Below are positions 43,881-52,696 of a stretch of 64,000 nt of DNA, piece by piece. Every line of letters starts with the position of its first letter. The stretch's first letter is position 1. The position numbers and the translations under genes were made by a program. The DNA is from Xanthomonas maliensis (GTDB lineage: Bacteria; Pseudomonadota; Gammaproteobacteria; Xanthomonadales; Xanthomonadaceae): NCBI RefSeq assembly GCF_009192945.1, contig NZ_NSET01000025.1, positions 124,001 to 188,000 of the forward strand. Reading direction: 5' to 3'. Below the pieces are notes generated by a model, which saw only the letters and a program-made list of their open reading frames with translations, did no database searches and was not told the DNA's origin.

Positions 43881-44546
43881 GTGTCCGTGCCTCCCCACAG
43901 CAGCGCTCCTCACTACCAGACGCCCGCCGCGCGTCGTGCCGACATCTTCGTTCACGCCGCCGGCCTGTTCCTGGCCATCGTCGGCGGTGCCTGGATGGTG
44001 TGGCGCGCCCATGCCAACGAGACCATGGTGCTGGCGACCTGCGTCTACGCGCTGGGTCTGCTGGTGATGTTCGCCTGCTCGGCCGCGTACAACTTCGCCC
44101 CACCGCAGCGCCAGCCGATGCTGCGCAAGTTCGACCACGCCGGCATCTTCGTGATGATCGCTGGCTCCTACACGCCGTTCTTCCTGGTCGCGCTCGATGG
44201 CCCCTGGCGTTGGGCGATGATCCTGGCGGTCTGGGTCGTGGCCCTGTTCGGCGTGTTCGCCAAGCTGTGTCTGCCCGGCATCGCCAAGGGATTCTGGGTC
44301 GCGATCTATCTGCTGCTGGGCTGGGCCGGCCTGGTGGTCATCCGGCAGATGATCGCCGGGCTCGACAGCAGCGTGCTCTGGCTGATCATTGCCGGCGGTG
44401 CCTTCTACACCGTGGGCGTGGCCTTCTATGTCCGCAAGTCGATGGTCTACAACCGCGCCATCTGGCACGCTCATGTCCTGGGTGGCGCCCTCTCGCACTG
44501 GTGGGCGATCTGGTTGTGCCTGCGCCCGGTGGTGGAGGCGTCGTAG
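43881..44546 (+). CDS. Hemolysin III/YqfA family membrane protein
   Basis: This protein of about 221 aa has seven hydrophobic segments, typical of the hemolysin III/PAQR family. Residues such as NFAPPQRQPMLRKFDHAGIF and AIWHAHVLGGALSHWWAIW correspond to the family's conserved D-H-x-x-I and H-x-x-x-H metal ligands. The GTG at 43881 gives the normal length of about 220 aa. An ATG at 43833 or the longer frame from 43791 would add a non-homologous extension. Function in bacteria is unclear; a hydrolase of membrane lipids is one proposal for the superfamily. Confidence 0.83.
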   Translation: MSVPPHSSAPHYQTPAARRADIFVHAAGLFLAIVGGAWMVWRAHANETMVLATCVYALGLLVMFACSAAYNFAPPQRQPMLRKFDHAGIFVMIAGSYTPFFLVALDGPWRWAMILAVWVVALFGVFAKLCLPGIAKGFWVAIYLLLGWAGLVVIRQMIAGLDSSVLWLIIAGGAFYTVGVAFYVRKSMVYNRAIWHAHVLGGALSHWWAIWLCLRPVVEAS

Positions 44547-44697
44547 CGGCGAGCGGGAGTTCGGCGGGGCGACAGGGCTGGCGCGAAGAAGCGCCGTGGA
44601 CGCTGTCGCTGCCAGCAAGGCAATCCGATCCGGATGCGATGAGCGCGCGGCGCGGCTGCAGGTGCCGCCCGCTTCCGGCCGTCGCATGCGCTGCGCT

Positions 44698-45318
44698 CTA
44701 AGCGGACGGTGTCGATCCGCGGGCAGCCTTTGCCTGGAACAAACGCTGTCCCACCCGGTGCGCGGTGGCGAAGTGCGATGCGGGAAACTCCGGATCCGGG
44801 AGCGTCAGTAGCTCGGCGCTGCGTACGGTCGCACCACAGAAGTCGAAGATGCCGTGGCCGATCTGCGTCTTCATCGCCCCGAAGTAGCCGTGCCGCGCAT
44901 AGGTGCGCTCGTCCGCGCCGCCGATGGCCAGCAGGTGCACGTCCAAGCGCTCCAGCTTCTTGACGATGCGGCCATCGGCCTCTTCGTCGAAGGCCCAGCC
45001 CAACGTGAAGACACGGTCGATCCAGCCCTTGAGCAGCGCCGGAAAGCCCCACCAATAGATCGGAAACACCAACACCAACGCATCGGCCCGATCCAGCCGC
45101 GCCTGCTCGGCGGCCACATCCGCCGCCGGTGCCGCGCGCTGCGTATACAGGGCGATATCGGCCTGGTTGAAACGTGGATCGAAGCCTTCCTGCGCCAGGT
45201 CGGCGAGTTCGATGCGATGGCCTGGGTCCTGTTGCCTGACCGCTGCGATCAGCTGCGCTGCAACGGCATGCGTATGCGAGCGGGGGTCGGGATGGGCGAC
45301 GACGACCAAGGCATGCAT
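44698..45318 (-). CDS. NAD(P)H:quinone oxidoreductase-like flavoprotein
   Basis: This 206-aa protein has a flavodoxin-like fold starting MHALVVVAHPDPRSHTHAVA, with VLVFPIYWWGFPALLKGWIDRVF, the FMN/FAD-binding segment of KefF/MdaB/NQO1-type two-electron quinone reductases, and HLLAIGGADERTYARHGY. It likely reduces quinones or electrophiles with NAD(P)H. The start is the ATG at 45316-45318 with a GGAG ribosome binding site about ten bases upstream. It is divergent from a RibD-C/DHFR-like reductase gene across 378 bases. Confidence 0.9.
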   Translation of the reverse strand: MHALVVVAHPDPRSHTHAVAAQLIAAVRQQDPGHRIELADLAQEGFDPRFNQADIALYTQRAAPAADVAAEQARLDRADALVLVFPIYWWGFPALLKGWIDRVFTLGWAFDEEADGRIVKKLERLDVHLLAIGGADERTYARHGYFGAMKTQIGHGIFDFCGATVRSAELLTLPDPEFPASHFATAHRVGQRLFQAKAARGSTPSA

Positions 45319-45696
45319 GGAGAAGGACTCCGGGATCAGGGGGCCACAGGCTAGTGGCACCGCCCGAGTGCGCGCGGTGAAGAGGCGAGCCGGAACGCGC
45401 CGCTGCAGTGCGATCAAGCGCGGGCTTCCAGGCCGGCACGGGAAGGCCAGCGATCCGGATTCCAGCACCACGCATCGATGGCGCATGGCGTCGGTGCGAT
45501 CGCAACGATGCGGCGACCCGTGTGGACGGGCTTGGCCATGGCCAGTGCGCTGGGCGGCATCTGCCGCTAAGGTGCGGGTGGCAGACGGATCGGCGATCCG
45601 ACGGTTGGATAGCGTGCCTGTCGCAATGCGGGGGCGATAGGCGTCGTGCTAATGGATGTCGGCCGCTTCCTCTCCCCATCGCACCAGGAATCCACG
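45319..45696. other. Divergent 378-bp intergenic region
   Basis: This lies between the divergent quinone oxidoreductase and DHFR-like genes. Short overlapping frames here have no ribosome binding site or recognisable family. It probably holds the two divergent promoters. I found no convincing operator. Confidence 0.5.
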
Positions 45697-46320
45697 ATGC
45701 GTCAGCTCAAGTTGATGATGTCGATGTCGCTCGACGGTTTCGTCGCCGGCCCTGGCGATGAGATCGACTGGGTGTTCAACGGCGACCAGGCCGCCATCGC
45801 CTGGAAGGTAGAACATGCCTGGAATGCCAGTCTGCACATCATGGGCAGCCGGGTGTTCGAGGGCATGGCCAGCTTCTGGCCGACGGCGGAGTCTGCGTTC
45901 GCCCCGGCGATGAACCAGATTCCGAAGCTGGTGTTCTCGGCACGTGGCGCTGCGGTACTGGAGACGGCTGCGCATGCGTTGGCCGCTGCACACGCGCGCT
46001 GCGCAGATGCCGGCATGGCGTTGCCCATCGGGGGCGAGAGCTGGGCGCAGGCCAGGGTGGGCGGCGGGCCCCTGCGCGAGACCATCGCCGAGCTCAAGGC
46101 CGGCGAGGGCAAGCCGATTCTTGCCCACGGTGGTGCCGCGTTCGCGCGCAGCCTGATTGCCCACGGTCTGATCGACGAGTACGTGCTGGGCGTCTATCCG
46201 ATCCTGCTTGGTCAGGGCTTGCCGATCTTCGATGCGCTGCCCGTGCCCCGGCCGCTCGCCCTGGTCGACAGTCAGCGCTTCCCCAGTGGTGTCATGGCGC
46301 AAACCTATCGATCAACGTAA
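45697..46320 (+). CDS. RibD C-terminal/dihydrofolate reductase-like protein
   Basis: This 207-aa protein of the DHFR/RibD-C superfamily shows LKLMMSMSLDGFVAGPGDEI at the N-terminus, HIMGSRVFEGMASFWP, KPILAHGGAAFARSLIAHGLIDEYVLGVYPILLGQGLPIF, which matches the YyaP/YwjB subgroup of single-domain reductases with unknown substrates. The ATG at 45697 has an AGGA ribosome binding site. A role in NADPH-dependent reduction of a small molecule is likely. Confidence 0.88.
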   Translation: MRQLKLMMSMSLDGFVAGPGDEIDWVFNGDQAAIAWKVEHAWNASLHIMGSRVFEGMASFWPTAESAFAPAMNQIPKLVFSARGAAVLETAAHALAAAHARCADAGMALPIGGESWAQARVGGGPLRETIAELKAGEGKPILAHGGAAFARSLIAHGLIDEYVLGVYPILLGQGLPIFDALPVPRPLALVDSQRFPSGVMAQTYRST

Positions 46321-46398
46321 GTGCCGACCGGGCAGACGGCACGTACGAGCTGCAGTCAGGCCAAGCTGACGCGGGGTCGTGCCTGGCGTGAAAAACAA

Positions 46399-46419
46399 AG
46401 CCCCGCGGAACGCGGGGCT
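46399..46419 (-). terminator. Rho-independent terminator for the CsbD gene
   Basis: AGCCCCGCG (46399-46407), loop GAA, and CGCGGGGCT (46411-46419) form a perfect 9-base GC stem. On the minus strand it is followed by TTGTTTTT, a classic U-rich tail. It lies about 105 bases beyond the CsbD stop codon and probably ends that transcript. Read from the plus strand, the DHFR-like transcript also runs into this hairpin. Confidence 0.88.
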
Positions 46420-46524
46420 CGATGAGCACTAGGCGACGCGGGCGTGGTGATGCGCGGCAGCGGTCGTGCCTGTTCTGTTCGCCTACAAGCCTTGCGTGAA
46501 GGCTCTGCGCCGCCGGAATGCGGA

Positions 46525-46713
46525 TTACCTGGCCGAACGGGCGGCGTCGCGGGCCTTGTCGGCGACTTCGCCAGCCTTGCGCTGGACCTTGCCGATGTTC
46601 TTCTCGGCCGCACCTTCCAACTCGGTACGCTTGTTGCCGGTGACGTGGCCGACGGTTTCCTTGATGGAACCCTTGACCTGCTTGGCGGCACCTTCGATAC
46701 GGTTCTTATCCAT
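46525..46713 (-). CDS. CsbD family stress-response protein
   Basis: This 62-aa protein starts MDKNRIEGAAKQVKGSIKET and continues with GHVTGNKRTELEGAAEKNIGK. CsbD-type proteins are small, charged and intrinsically disordered, and are induced by general or envelope stress. The length matches the family (about 60-70 aa). The start is the ATG at 46711-46713, with a GAGAG-like ribosome binding site. The strong terminator at 46399-46419 fits a monocistronic, highly expressed transcript. Confidence 0.93.
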   Translation of the reverse strand: MDKNRIEGAAKQVKGSIKETVGHVTGNKRTELEGAAEKNIGKVQRKAGEVADKARDAARSAR

Positions 46714-47141
46714 TGCTCGACTCTCATTGGTTGGGAACGCTGGGCCAGTCTGTGCGCGCCGATGTGAGCACGGTGTCTGCCTAGCTGTCGCGGTCATGAA
46801 CCGCCATCGCAAGCCTGGAAGGGGGGGCAGCGCGGCATCGGACAGCAGAGCGGCGCGTGGCGTGGCGAGCCCGCTGTGTCCTGGGGCGTCATCTGCGGCC
46901 CCGTGCTCTGCACAAACAATGGCACCGGTCGGGTGGTTCCAAGTCTCGACTGTGGCTCGGCATTCGCGACACGACTAAGCAACTTGCTGGTGATCTCGAT
47001 CACGACGCACGCACGATCACGCAGCGCAGCAAGACCGCGCGCGCTTGGCCCGCTATAGTCGCTCGGATTGATAGCGCTACCATACTTGCAGCGCGGTGGT
47101 CGCAGTGGGGTTTGCTGCTGGCGCTCCGCTCAGGAGAGACG
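46714..47141. other. 428-bp divergent region with regulatory site before the GH115 gene
   Basis: No gene is supported here. The part nearest the GH115 gene holds a xyl-box-like palindrome (47069-47082) and an upstream TATAGT hexamer (47054-47059) that could be a -10 element. The CsbD promoter should lie in the left part. Several short plus-strand frames run through without ribosome binding sites. Confidence 0.6.
47069..47082 (+). promoter_or_regulatory. xyl-box-like operator upstream of GH115 gene
   Basis: The plus strand reads TGATAGCGCTACCA, which on the minus strand is TGGTAGCGCTATCA. As I recall it, the Xanthomonas xyl-box bound by the LacI-type regulator XylR is TGGTAGCGCTAACA, which this matches at 13 of 14 positions. 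It is nearly palindromic around AGCGCT, sits about 60 bases upstream of the start codon and just downstream of a possible -10 (TATAGT). It implies xylan-responsive repression of the downstream alpha-glucuronidase gene. Confidence 0.8.
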
Positions 47142-49784
47142 ATGAACGTGCGCTGGTTCCTAGCGGTGCTGTTATGCGGAACGCTTTACGCGCCCGGTGC
47201 GTTGGCGTGTTCGTCTCCCGTATCGGTCTGTGAGCGCAACGCTGCAGGCAGTTTTGCGCTGATCAGCGAGACCTCGCCGGCGGCGGTGCTGGTCGATGCG
47301 CAGGCGGATTCGGCCGTGCAGCATGCCGCCGACGGGTTCGCTGGCGATCTGCAGCGGGTGGGCGGCCAGGCGCCGCGTCGGTTGCAGGATCCCACTGCGG
47401 TCCACGGGCCGGTGGTGGTGGCCGGGGTCGTTGGCGCGAGCGCGACGATCGATGGATTGGTGCGTACGGGCAAGCTGGATGTCACCGGCCTGGCCGGACA
47501 GTGGGAAGCGTATCGGCAGGTCGTGGTAGAGCGTCCGTGGCCGGGTGTGGAGCGCGCGCTGGTGGTGGTGGGCTCGGACCGTCGCGGGGTGGTGTTTGGG
47601 CTCTATGACCTGTCGGAGAAGATCGGGGTGTCGCCGTGGTCGTGGTGGGCCGATGTGCCCGTGCAACCCAGGCGCACGCTGTATCTGACCGCCGGCGAAC
47701 ATCGCGATCAGCCGAAGGTGAAATACCGCGGCTTCTTCATCAACGACGAGAACCCGGCGTTCGATACCTGGGCGCGCACGCACTTCGGCGGCATCAACGC
47801 GCAGATGTACGCGCATGTTTTCGATCTGTTGCTGCGCCTGAAAGGCAACTATCTTTGGCCGGCGATGTGGGCGCCGAAAGCCTTCAACGACGACGACCCG
47901 CAGAACATGGTGCTGGCCGATGCGGTGGGCGTGGTGATGGGCACCTCGCACCACGAACCGATGATGCGCGCGCACGACGAGTGGCACCGTCATCAGGATG
48001 GCGGGATCACTGGGGGCGCCTGGGACTATCTGCACAATGGCGCCAACCTGCGCGCCTTCTGGCGTGGCGGTATCGAACGCATGGTCGCGCGCGGGCCGGA
48101 TCGTCCGTACGACAGCGTGGTCACCATCGGCATGCGCGGGGATGGCGACGAAGCGCTGACCGAGGGCACGGCGATCCCGTTGCTGGAGCGCGTGGTGGCC
48201 GACCAGCGCGCGATCATCGGCGCGGTCACCGGCAAGCCGGCCGCGCAGACGCCGCAGGTGTGGGCCTTGTACAAGGAAGTGCAGGACTACTACGACCACG
48301 GCATGCAGGTGCCAGACGATGTGATCCTGCTGTTCGCCGACGACAACTGGGGCCAGTTGCGCCGGCTGCCGAGCAAGGACCTGACGCGCGCCGGTGGCTT
48401 CGGCATCTATTACCACTTCGATTACGTCGGTGTGCCACGCAACTACAAGTGGCTCAACACCAACCAGATCGAGAAGACCTGGCAGCAGATGGACCTGGCC
48501 TATCAACGCCGTGCGCGCGCGATGTGGGTCGTCAATGTCGGCGATATCAAGCCGATGGAATACCCGTTGGACTTCTTCCTGCGGCAGGCATGGAATCCCG
48601 AAGCGATGGATGTCGCGGCGCTGCAGCGATTCCCGCAGCAATGGGCGCGTGCCGCATTCGGTCCGACGCGGGCCGAGGCGATCGCCGATATCGTGACGCG
48701 CTACAGCCAGTACGCGGCCCGTCGCAAGCCGGAGCTGATCGATGCCGACAGCTTTCCGCTGGGCGCCGGCACCGGCGAGGTCCTGGATGGCGGCGAGTTC
48801 GGTGCGCTGGTGGCGCAGTGGGAGGCCTTGGAGCGCGACGTGGCGACCGTCAAGGCGGAGTTGCCGTCGAGCCAGCAGGATGCGTACTTCCAGCTGGTGG
48901 AACATCCAGTGATCGCGATGGCCACGCTGTATCGGCTGTACTACGCGGTCGCCTGGAATCGTCGCCTGGCCGCCGCCGGCGATACACGTGCCAATCAGTT
49001 CGCCACACTGGCGGAGGCTGCCTTCGCCCGCGATGCGCAGATCACCGCGCAGTACCACGCACTGGCTGGCGGCAAGTGGAACGGCATGATGCTGCAGACC
49101 CATATCGGCTATACCAACTGGCAGGAGCCGCCGACGCAGACGTTGCCGACGTTGGTGCGGGTGCCAGGCGACGCTGATCCGCGTCCGCTGCGTTGGGCCG
49201 AGGCCGCGTTTCCGCAGGTCGCCGATGCGATCGCCATCGAAGCGCCGAACTACAGCCGCAAGGTCGATGCTGCCGGGCTGCAGTGGCACGCGATCCCGCA
49301 CCTGGGGCGCACCCTCGGGGCGATGGTCGCATTGCCGCAAGGGCGGCCGGCGACGACGGTGGCCGCGGGCGTGCGCCTGGAATACGCGCTGACCACCACG
49401 CGCGCAGGCCCGCTGGTGGCGCAGCTCTATCTGGTGCCGAGCCTGGACGTCAGTGGCGGCGAGCGACTGCGGCTGGGTGTCTCGCTCGATGACGGTCCAG
49501 TGCAGGAAATCGCCGACAGCCTGGTGCCGGCGCCGACCGCGACCACGCGGCAGCAGCAGCGCGATTGGAATGCGGCGGTGCGCGACAACGCGCGCGTGGT
49601 GCAGGCGCGCTTTGCGGCCGTGTCGGCCGGTGCGCACGTCCTCAAGGTCTGGCGCTTGGACGACAACGTGGTGCTGCAGAAGCTGGTCCTCAGCCAGTCG
49701 GCGTTGCCGGCCAGCTATCTGGGGCCGGCGCCCAGCGCGCGCGCAGCGGTGAGCGGAGCGGTAGCGCGGCCCTCCGAACCCTGA
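47142..49784 (+). CDS. GH115 xylan alpha-1,2-glucuronidase, exported
   Basis: This 880-aa protein has a signal peptide (RWFLAVLLCGTLYAPGALA, likely cleaved by signal peptidase I). The mature part shows GH115 signatures: VVVGSDRRGVVFGLYDLSEKIGVSPWSWWADVP, GFFINDENPAFDTW, LRLKGNYLWPAMW, then MGTSHHEPMMRAHDEWHRH and TIGMRGDGDEALTEG, and a C-terminal carbohydrate-binding-like domain ending near ALPASYL. GH115 enzymes remove (methyl)glucuronic acid side chains from glucuronoxylan. A GGAG-type ribosome binding site precedes the ATG at 47142. The xyl-box-like operator upstream supports a role in xylan use. No other xylanase genes lie in the window. Confidence 0.93.
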   Translation: MNVRWFLAVLLCGTLYAPGALACSSPVSVCERNAAGSFALISETSPAAVLVDAQADSAVQHAADGFAGDLQRVGGQAPRRLQDPTAVHGPVVVAGVVGASATIDGLVRTGKLDVTGLAGQWEAYRQVVVERPWPGVERALVVVGSDRRGVVFGLYDLSEKIGVSPWSWWADVPVQPRRTLYLTAGEHRDQPKVKYRGFFINDENPAFDTWARTHFGGINAQMYAHVFDLLLRLKGNYLWPAMWAPKAFNDDDPQNMVLADAVGVVMGTSHHEPMMRAHDEWHRHQDGGITGGAWDYLHNGANLRAFWRGGIERMVARGPDRPYDSVVTIGMRGDGDEALTEGTAIPLLERVVADQRAIIGAVTGKPAAQTPQVWALYKEVQDYYDHGMQVPDDVILLFADDNWGQLRRLPSKDLTRAGGFGIYYHFDYVGVPRNYKWLNTNQIEKTWQQMDLAYQRRARAMWVVNVGDIKPMEYPLDFFLRQAWNPEAMDVAALQRFPQQWARAAFGPTRAEAIADIVTRYSQYAARRKPELIDADSFPLGAGTGEVLDGGEFGALVAQWEALERDVATVKAELPSSQQDAYFQLVEHPVIAMATLYRLYYAVAWNRRLAAAGDTRANQFATLAEAAFARDAQITAQYHALAGGKWNGMMLQTHIGYTNWQEPPTQTLPTLVRVPGDADPRPLRWAEAAFPQVADAIAIEAPNYSRKVDAAGLQWHAIPHLGRTLGAMVALPQGRPATTVAAGVRLEYALTTTRAGPLVAQLYLVPSLDVSGGERLRLGVSLDDGPVQEIADSLVPAPTATTRQQQRDWNAAVRDNARVVQARFAAVSAGAHVLKVWRLDDNVVLQKLVLSQSALPASYLGPAPSARAAVSGAVARPSEP

Positions 49785-49923
49785 CGGTGCGACCGGTGGG
49801 CGCAGATCGGAGTGCGCGCCTGCCCGCTTCGCGCAGCCGGTTCGGGTAGTGCGTGTGGCGGTGCACGGCATGCGTGGCTGGTCATGACACAATGCGCGCA
49901 CTTCAGCCAGGCGGGACCTGCAC

Positions 49924-52179
49924 GTGAGCATAGAGTCCGCCGCCATTGCGCCGAACGGTCTGGCATTCCTTTCGGGCGGCGGCGAGATGGGGGCCTTGAT
50001 CCGCGCGCACGACTGGGAGGCCACCGTGTTCGGGGCGCCGGAGCGCTGGCCGCAATCGCTGCGGTCGGCGCTATCGGTCGTGATCAACGCCAGGCTGCTG
50101 GGCGCGGTGTTGTGGGGGCCGGACCTGCGCATGCTGTACAACGACGTCTATGCGCAGTCGCTGGGCGATCGCCATCCGCATGCGCTGGGGCAGCCGGTGG
50201 CCGAGGTCTGGCGCGAGACCTATGCGCCGATCGCCGAGGCGTTCGATCGGGTCCTGCGCACCGGCGAGGGATTCGGCCAGAGCTTCATCGTCCTGCCGAT
50301 GCGGCGCAACGGGATCGACGAAACCACCTATTGGAACGCCACCGCATCGCCGATCCGCGGTGAGGACGGCAGCATCGTCGGCTTGTTGAACATCGCCATC
50401 GAGACGACGGCCCAGGTGGTTGCCGACCGCGATCGCGATCGCCAGCACGCCTTGCTCAGCAGCGAAAACTCGCACCTGGCGCACGAAGTGGTCAGCCGCA
50501 CCAGCGAGCGCGATCGCGCGGTGGAGGCGGAAACGGCTGCGCGCCGCAATGCCGAACGCGTGCAACTGGCGCTGGCAGCCGGCGCCATCATCGGCACCTG
50601 GATCTGGGACCTGCCCGAGGATGCGTTCTCGGTGGACGAAGCGTTCGCGCTGAACTTCGGCATGGATCCGGCACTGGGACGCAGCGGCGTGCCGTTGCGC
50701 GAGGTGCTGCGCTCGGTGCATCCGGACGATCGCGCCGGCCTGGACGCGGCGATCGCCGAGGTGTTGGCACGCGGCGGCCCCTATGCCCATCAGTACCGGG
50801 TCAAGCGCGCCGACGGCAACTACTACTGGCTGGAGGCCAACGGCCAGGTGGAACTGGCCGCCGATGGCACGCCACTGCGGTTTCCGGGAGTGTTGCTCGA
50901 CATCGAGGCCCGGCATGCGCTGTCGGAAGAACGCGACCGGGCACTGGCGGCCCTGCGCGAGCTCAGCGCCACGCTGGAACAACGCGTCAGCGAGCGCACC
51001 AGCGAGTTGATGGTGATGGAAGAGGCGCTGCGGCAATCGCAGAAGATGGAAGCGGTCGGCCAGCTGACCGGTGGCTTGGCGCACGACTTCAACAACCTGC
51101 TGGCCGGCATCTCCGGCGCGCTGGAGTTGATGTGTCTGCGTCTGGAGCAGGGACGGGTGCAGGAGCTGGGACGCTATCTGTCGGTGGCGCAAGGTGCGGC
51201 GACCCGCGCGGCCGCACTCACCCATCGCCTGCTGGCCTTCGCCCGCCGGCAAACGCTGTTGCCCAAGCCGACCGACGTCAATCGCTTGGTGGCCGACATG
51301 CTGGAACTGGTGCAACGGACGGTCGGCCCGGGGATCCGCGTCGAGAGCCTGCCGGCAGCCGGGCTTTGGTCGGCACTGGTCGATGCCTCGCAGTTGGAGA
51401 ACGCACTGCTCAACCTGTGCATCAACGCGCGCGATGCCATGCCCAATGGCGGTCGCCTGCGCATCGCCACCTGCAATCACTGGGTGGACCACGCGATGGG
51501 CCAGCAACTGGGCATGCCCGAAGGGCATTACCTGTCGCTATGTGTGAGCGACACCGGCACCGGCATGCCGCCGGACGTGGTGGCGCGTGCGTTCGATCCG
51601 TTCTTCACCACCAAACCGCTGGGCGAAGGCACCGGGTTGGGGTTGTCGATGATCTACGGGTTCGCCAAGCAATCCGGCGGCCAGGTACGCATCCATTCGG
51701 AAGTCGGTACAGGCTCGAAGGTGTGCATCTATCTGCCACGCCATCTCGGTGTCGAGGCCGGAGTGGAAGGCCCGACGGCCGGATTGGCGCTCCTGCCTTC
51801 CATTGACACGGCGACGGTGCTGATCGTCGATGACGAGCCTTCCATCCGCACGCTGTTCACCGACGTGTTGCAGGAGCTGGGTTATACGGTGCTGCAGGCG
51901 GCGGACAGCGCGGCCGGGCTGGACCTGCTGCTGTCGCCGGCGCGGATCGACCTGCTGGTCAGCGACGTGGGCTTGCCCGGCGGCATGAACGGCCGACAGA
52001 TGGCCGATGCCGCGCGCGTCGGCCGCCCGGAGCTCAAGGTGCTGTTCATCACCGGCTATGCAGAGAACGCCCAGCTCAACGAGGGCCATCTCGATCCCGG
52101 CATGGCCGTACTGACCAAGCCCTTCAGTGTGAGCGTGCTGGCGCGCCGGGTCAGGGAGATGATTGCCAGCGAGGCCTGA
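49924..52179 (+). CDS. Hybrid sensor histidine kinase (PAS-HisKA-HATPase-REC)
   Basis: This 751-aa protein starts at GTG 49924. Two PAS-type sensory regions occupy about residues 10-170 and 200-340, followed by a coiled coil. The H-box GGLAHDFNNLLAGISGALEL has the phospho-acceptor near His387. An ATPase domain follows with LCINARDAMPNGG (N box) and GTGLGLSMIYGFAKQSGGQV (G box). A C-terminal receiver domain, VLIVDDEPSIRTLFTDVL, has the phosphorylation Asp in SDVGLPGG near residue 681. No transmembrane segment is evident, so it is probably cytoplasmic. The signal is unknown. It is not clearly in an operon. Confidence 0.93.
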   Translation: MSIESAAIAPNGLAFLSGGGEMGALIRAHDWEATVFGAPERWPQSLRSALSVVINARLLGAVLWGPDLRMLYNDVYAQSLGDRHPHALGQPVAEVWRETYAPIAEAFDRVLRTGEGFGQSFIVLPMRRNGIDETTYWNATASPIRGEDGSIVGLLNIAIETTAQVVADRDRDRQHALLSSENSHLAHEVVSRTSERDRAVEAETAARRNAERVQLALAAGAIIGTWIWDLPEDAFSVDEAFALNFGMDPALGRSGVPLREVLRSVHPDDRAGLDAAIAEVLARGGPYAHQYRVKRADGNYYWLEANGQVELAADGTPLRFPGVLLDIEARHALSEERDRALAALRELSATLEQRVSERTSELMVMEEALRQSQKMEAVGQLTGGLAHDFNNLLAGISGALELMCLRLEQGRVQELGRYLSVAQGAATRAAALTHRLLAFARRQTLLPKPTDVNRLVADMLELVQRTVGPGIRVESLPAAGLWSALVDASQLENALLNLCINARDAMPNGGRLRIATCNHWVDHAMGQQLGMPEGHYLSLCVSDTGTGMPPDVVARAFDPFFTTKPLGEGTGLGLSMIYGFAKQSGGQVRIHSEVGTGSKVCIYLPRHLGVEAGVEGPTAGLALLPSIDTATVLIVDDEPSIRTLFTDVLQELGYTVLQAADSAAGLDLLLSPARIDLLVSDVGLPGGMNGRQMADAARVGRPELKVLFITGYAENAQLNEGHLDPGMAVLTKPFSVSVLARRVREMIASEA

Positions 52180-52192
52180 GTGCGTCGCCATC

Positions 52193-52216
52193 GCATGCCG
52201 GCTGAGGCCGGCATGC
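52193..52216. terminator. Perfect 10-bp hairpin between convergent genes
   Basis: GCATGCCGGC (52193-52202), loop TGAG, GCCGGCATGC (52207-52216) form a perfect stem between the ends of the hybrid kinase and EF-hand genes. No T tract follows on either side, so its role as a bidirectional terminator is likely but not certain. Confidence 0.6.
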
Positions 52217-52266
52217 AACGCTCTAGGATGCGGAGTGACCAACCGGGTGCAGACGGCGCTCGCCGC

Positions 52267-52662
52267 TCAGTGCGACTGCTGCAGATACGCCTGGACATCG
52301 TCCAGGGTGATGCGCCCGCTGTGGCTGCGATCGATCTGATCGAAATGCGTGGCGAGAAAGCCCAGTCCCTGCGCCTGCGCCTGTTGCCGCGTCAGGGTGG
52401 CGCCCTGCGCCAGCGCGGCCTCGGCGCCGAGCGCCTGGGTCAGGCGCTGCTGGGCCTGGTGCTGCAGGCTGTCGCCAACGCTGTCGGCGACGGGGGCGCC
52501 AGCTGTCTGGTCGGCGCGGAGTGCGAACGGACCTTCCAGACCGCCGGCCCGGTGCGTGGTCGCCGTGGAGGTCAGCTGTGTGGGCAGGGACTGCGCGGCC
52601 GCGCTGCCGGCCAGCAAGGCCAGCAGCGGGACGAGGGGGCGCACGGCAGAGGGGATGTGCAT
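52267..52662 (-). CDS. Secreted single EF-hand protein
   Basis: This 131-aa protein has a signal peptide (PSAVRPLVPLLALLAGSAAAQ) and, near the C-terminus, one canonical EF-hand loop DRSHSGRITLDD (Asp at position 1, Asp at 12, Gly at 6, Ile at 8). The middle is Gln- and Ala-rich helix. The ATG at 52660-52662 has an AAGGAG ribosome binding site. It is encoded 34 bases downstream of the S10 peptidase gene, probably in one transcript. It may bind calcium outside the cytoplasm; its function is otherwise unknown. Confidence 0.85.
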   Translation of the reverse strand: MHIPSAVRPLVPLLALLAGSAAAQSLPTQLTSTATTHRAGGLEGPFALRADQTAGAPVADSVGDSLQHQAQQRLTQALGAEAALAQGATLTRQQAQAQGLGFLATHFDQIDRSHSGRITLDDVQAYLQQSH

Positions 52663-52696
52663 CAGGAGCTCCTTGGACAGAGGGGCGAGGCGTGCG

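Noticed and set aside
35560..49784. TonB receptor and GH115 gene as one xylan utilisation locus
   Set aside because: They are separated by about 9 kb of unrelated genes, and the palindromes upstream of each differ (AATTAAG type versus xyl-box).
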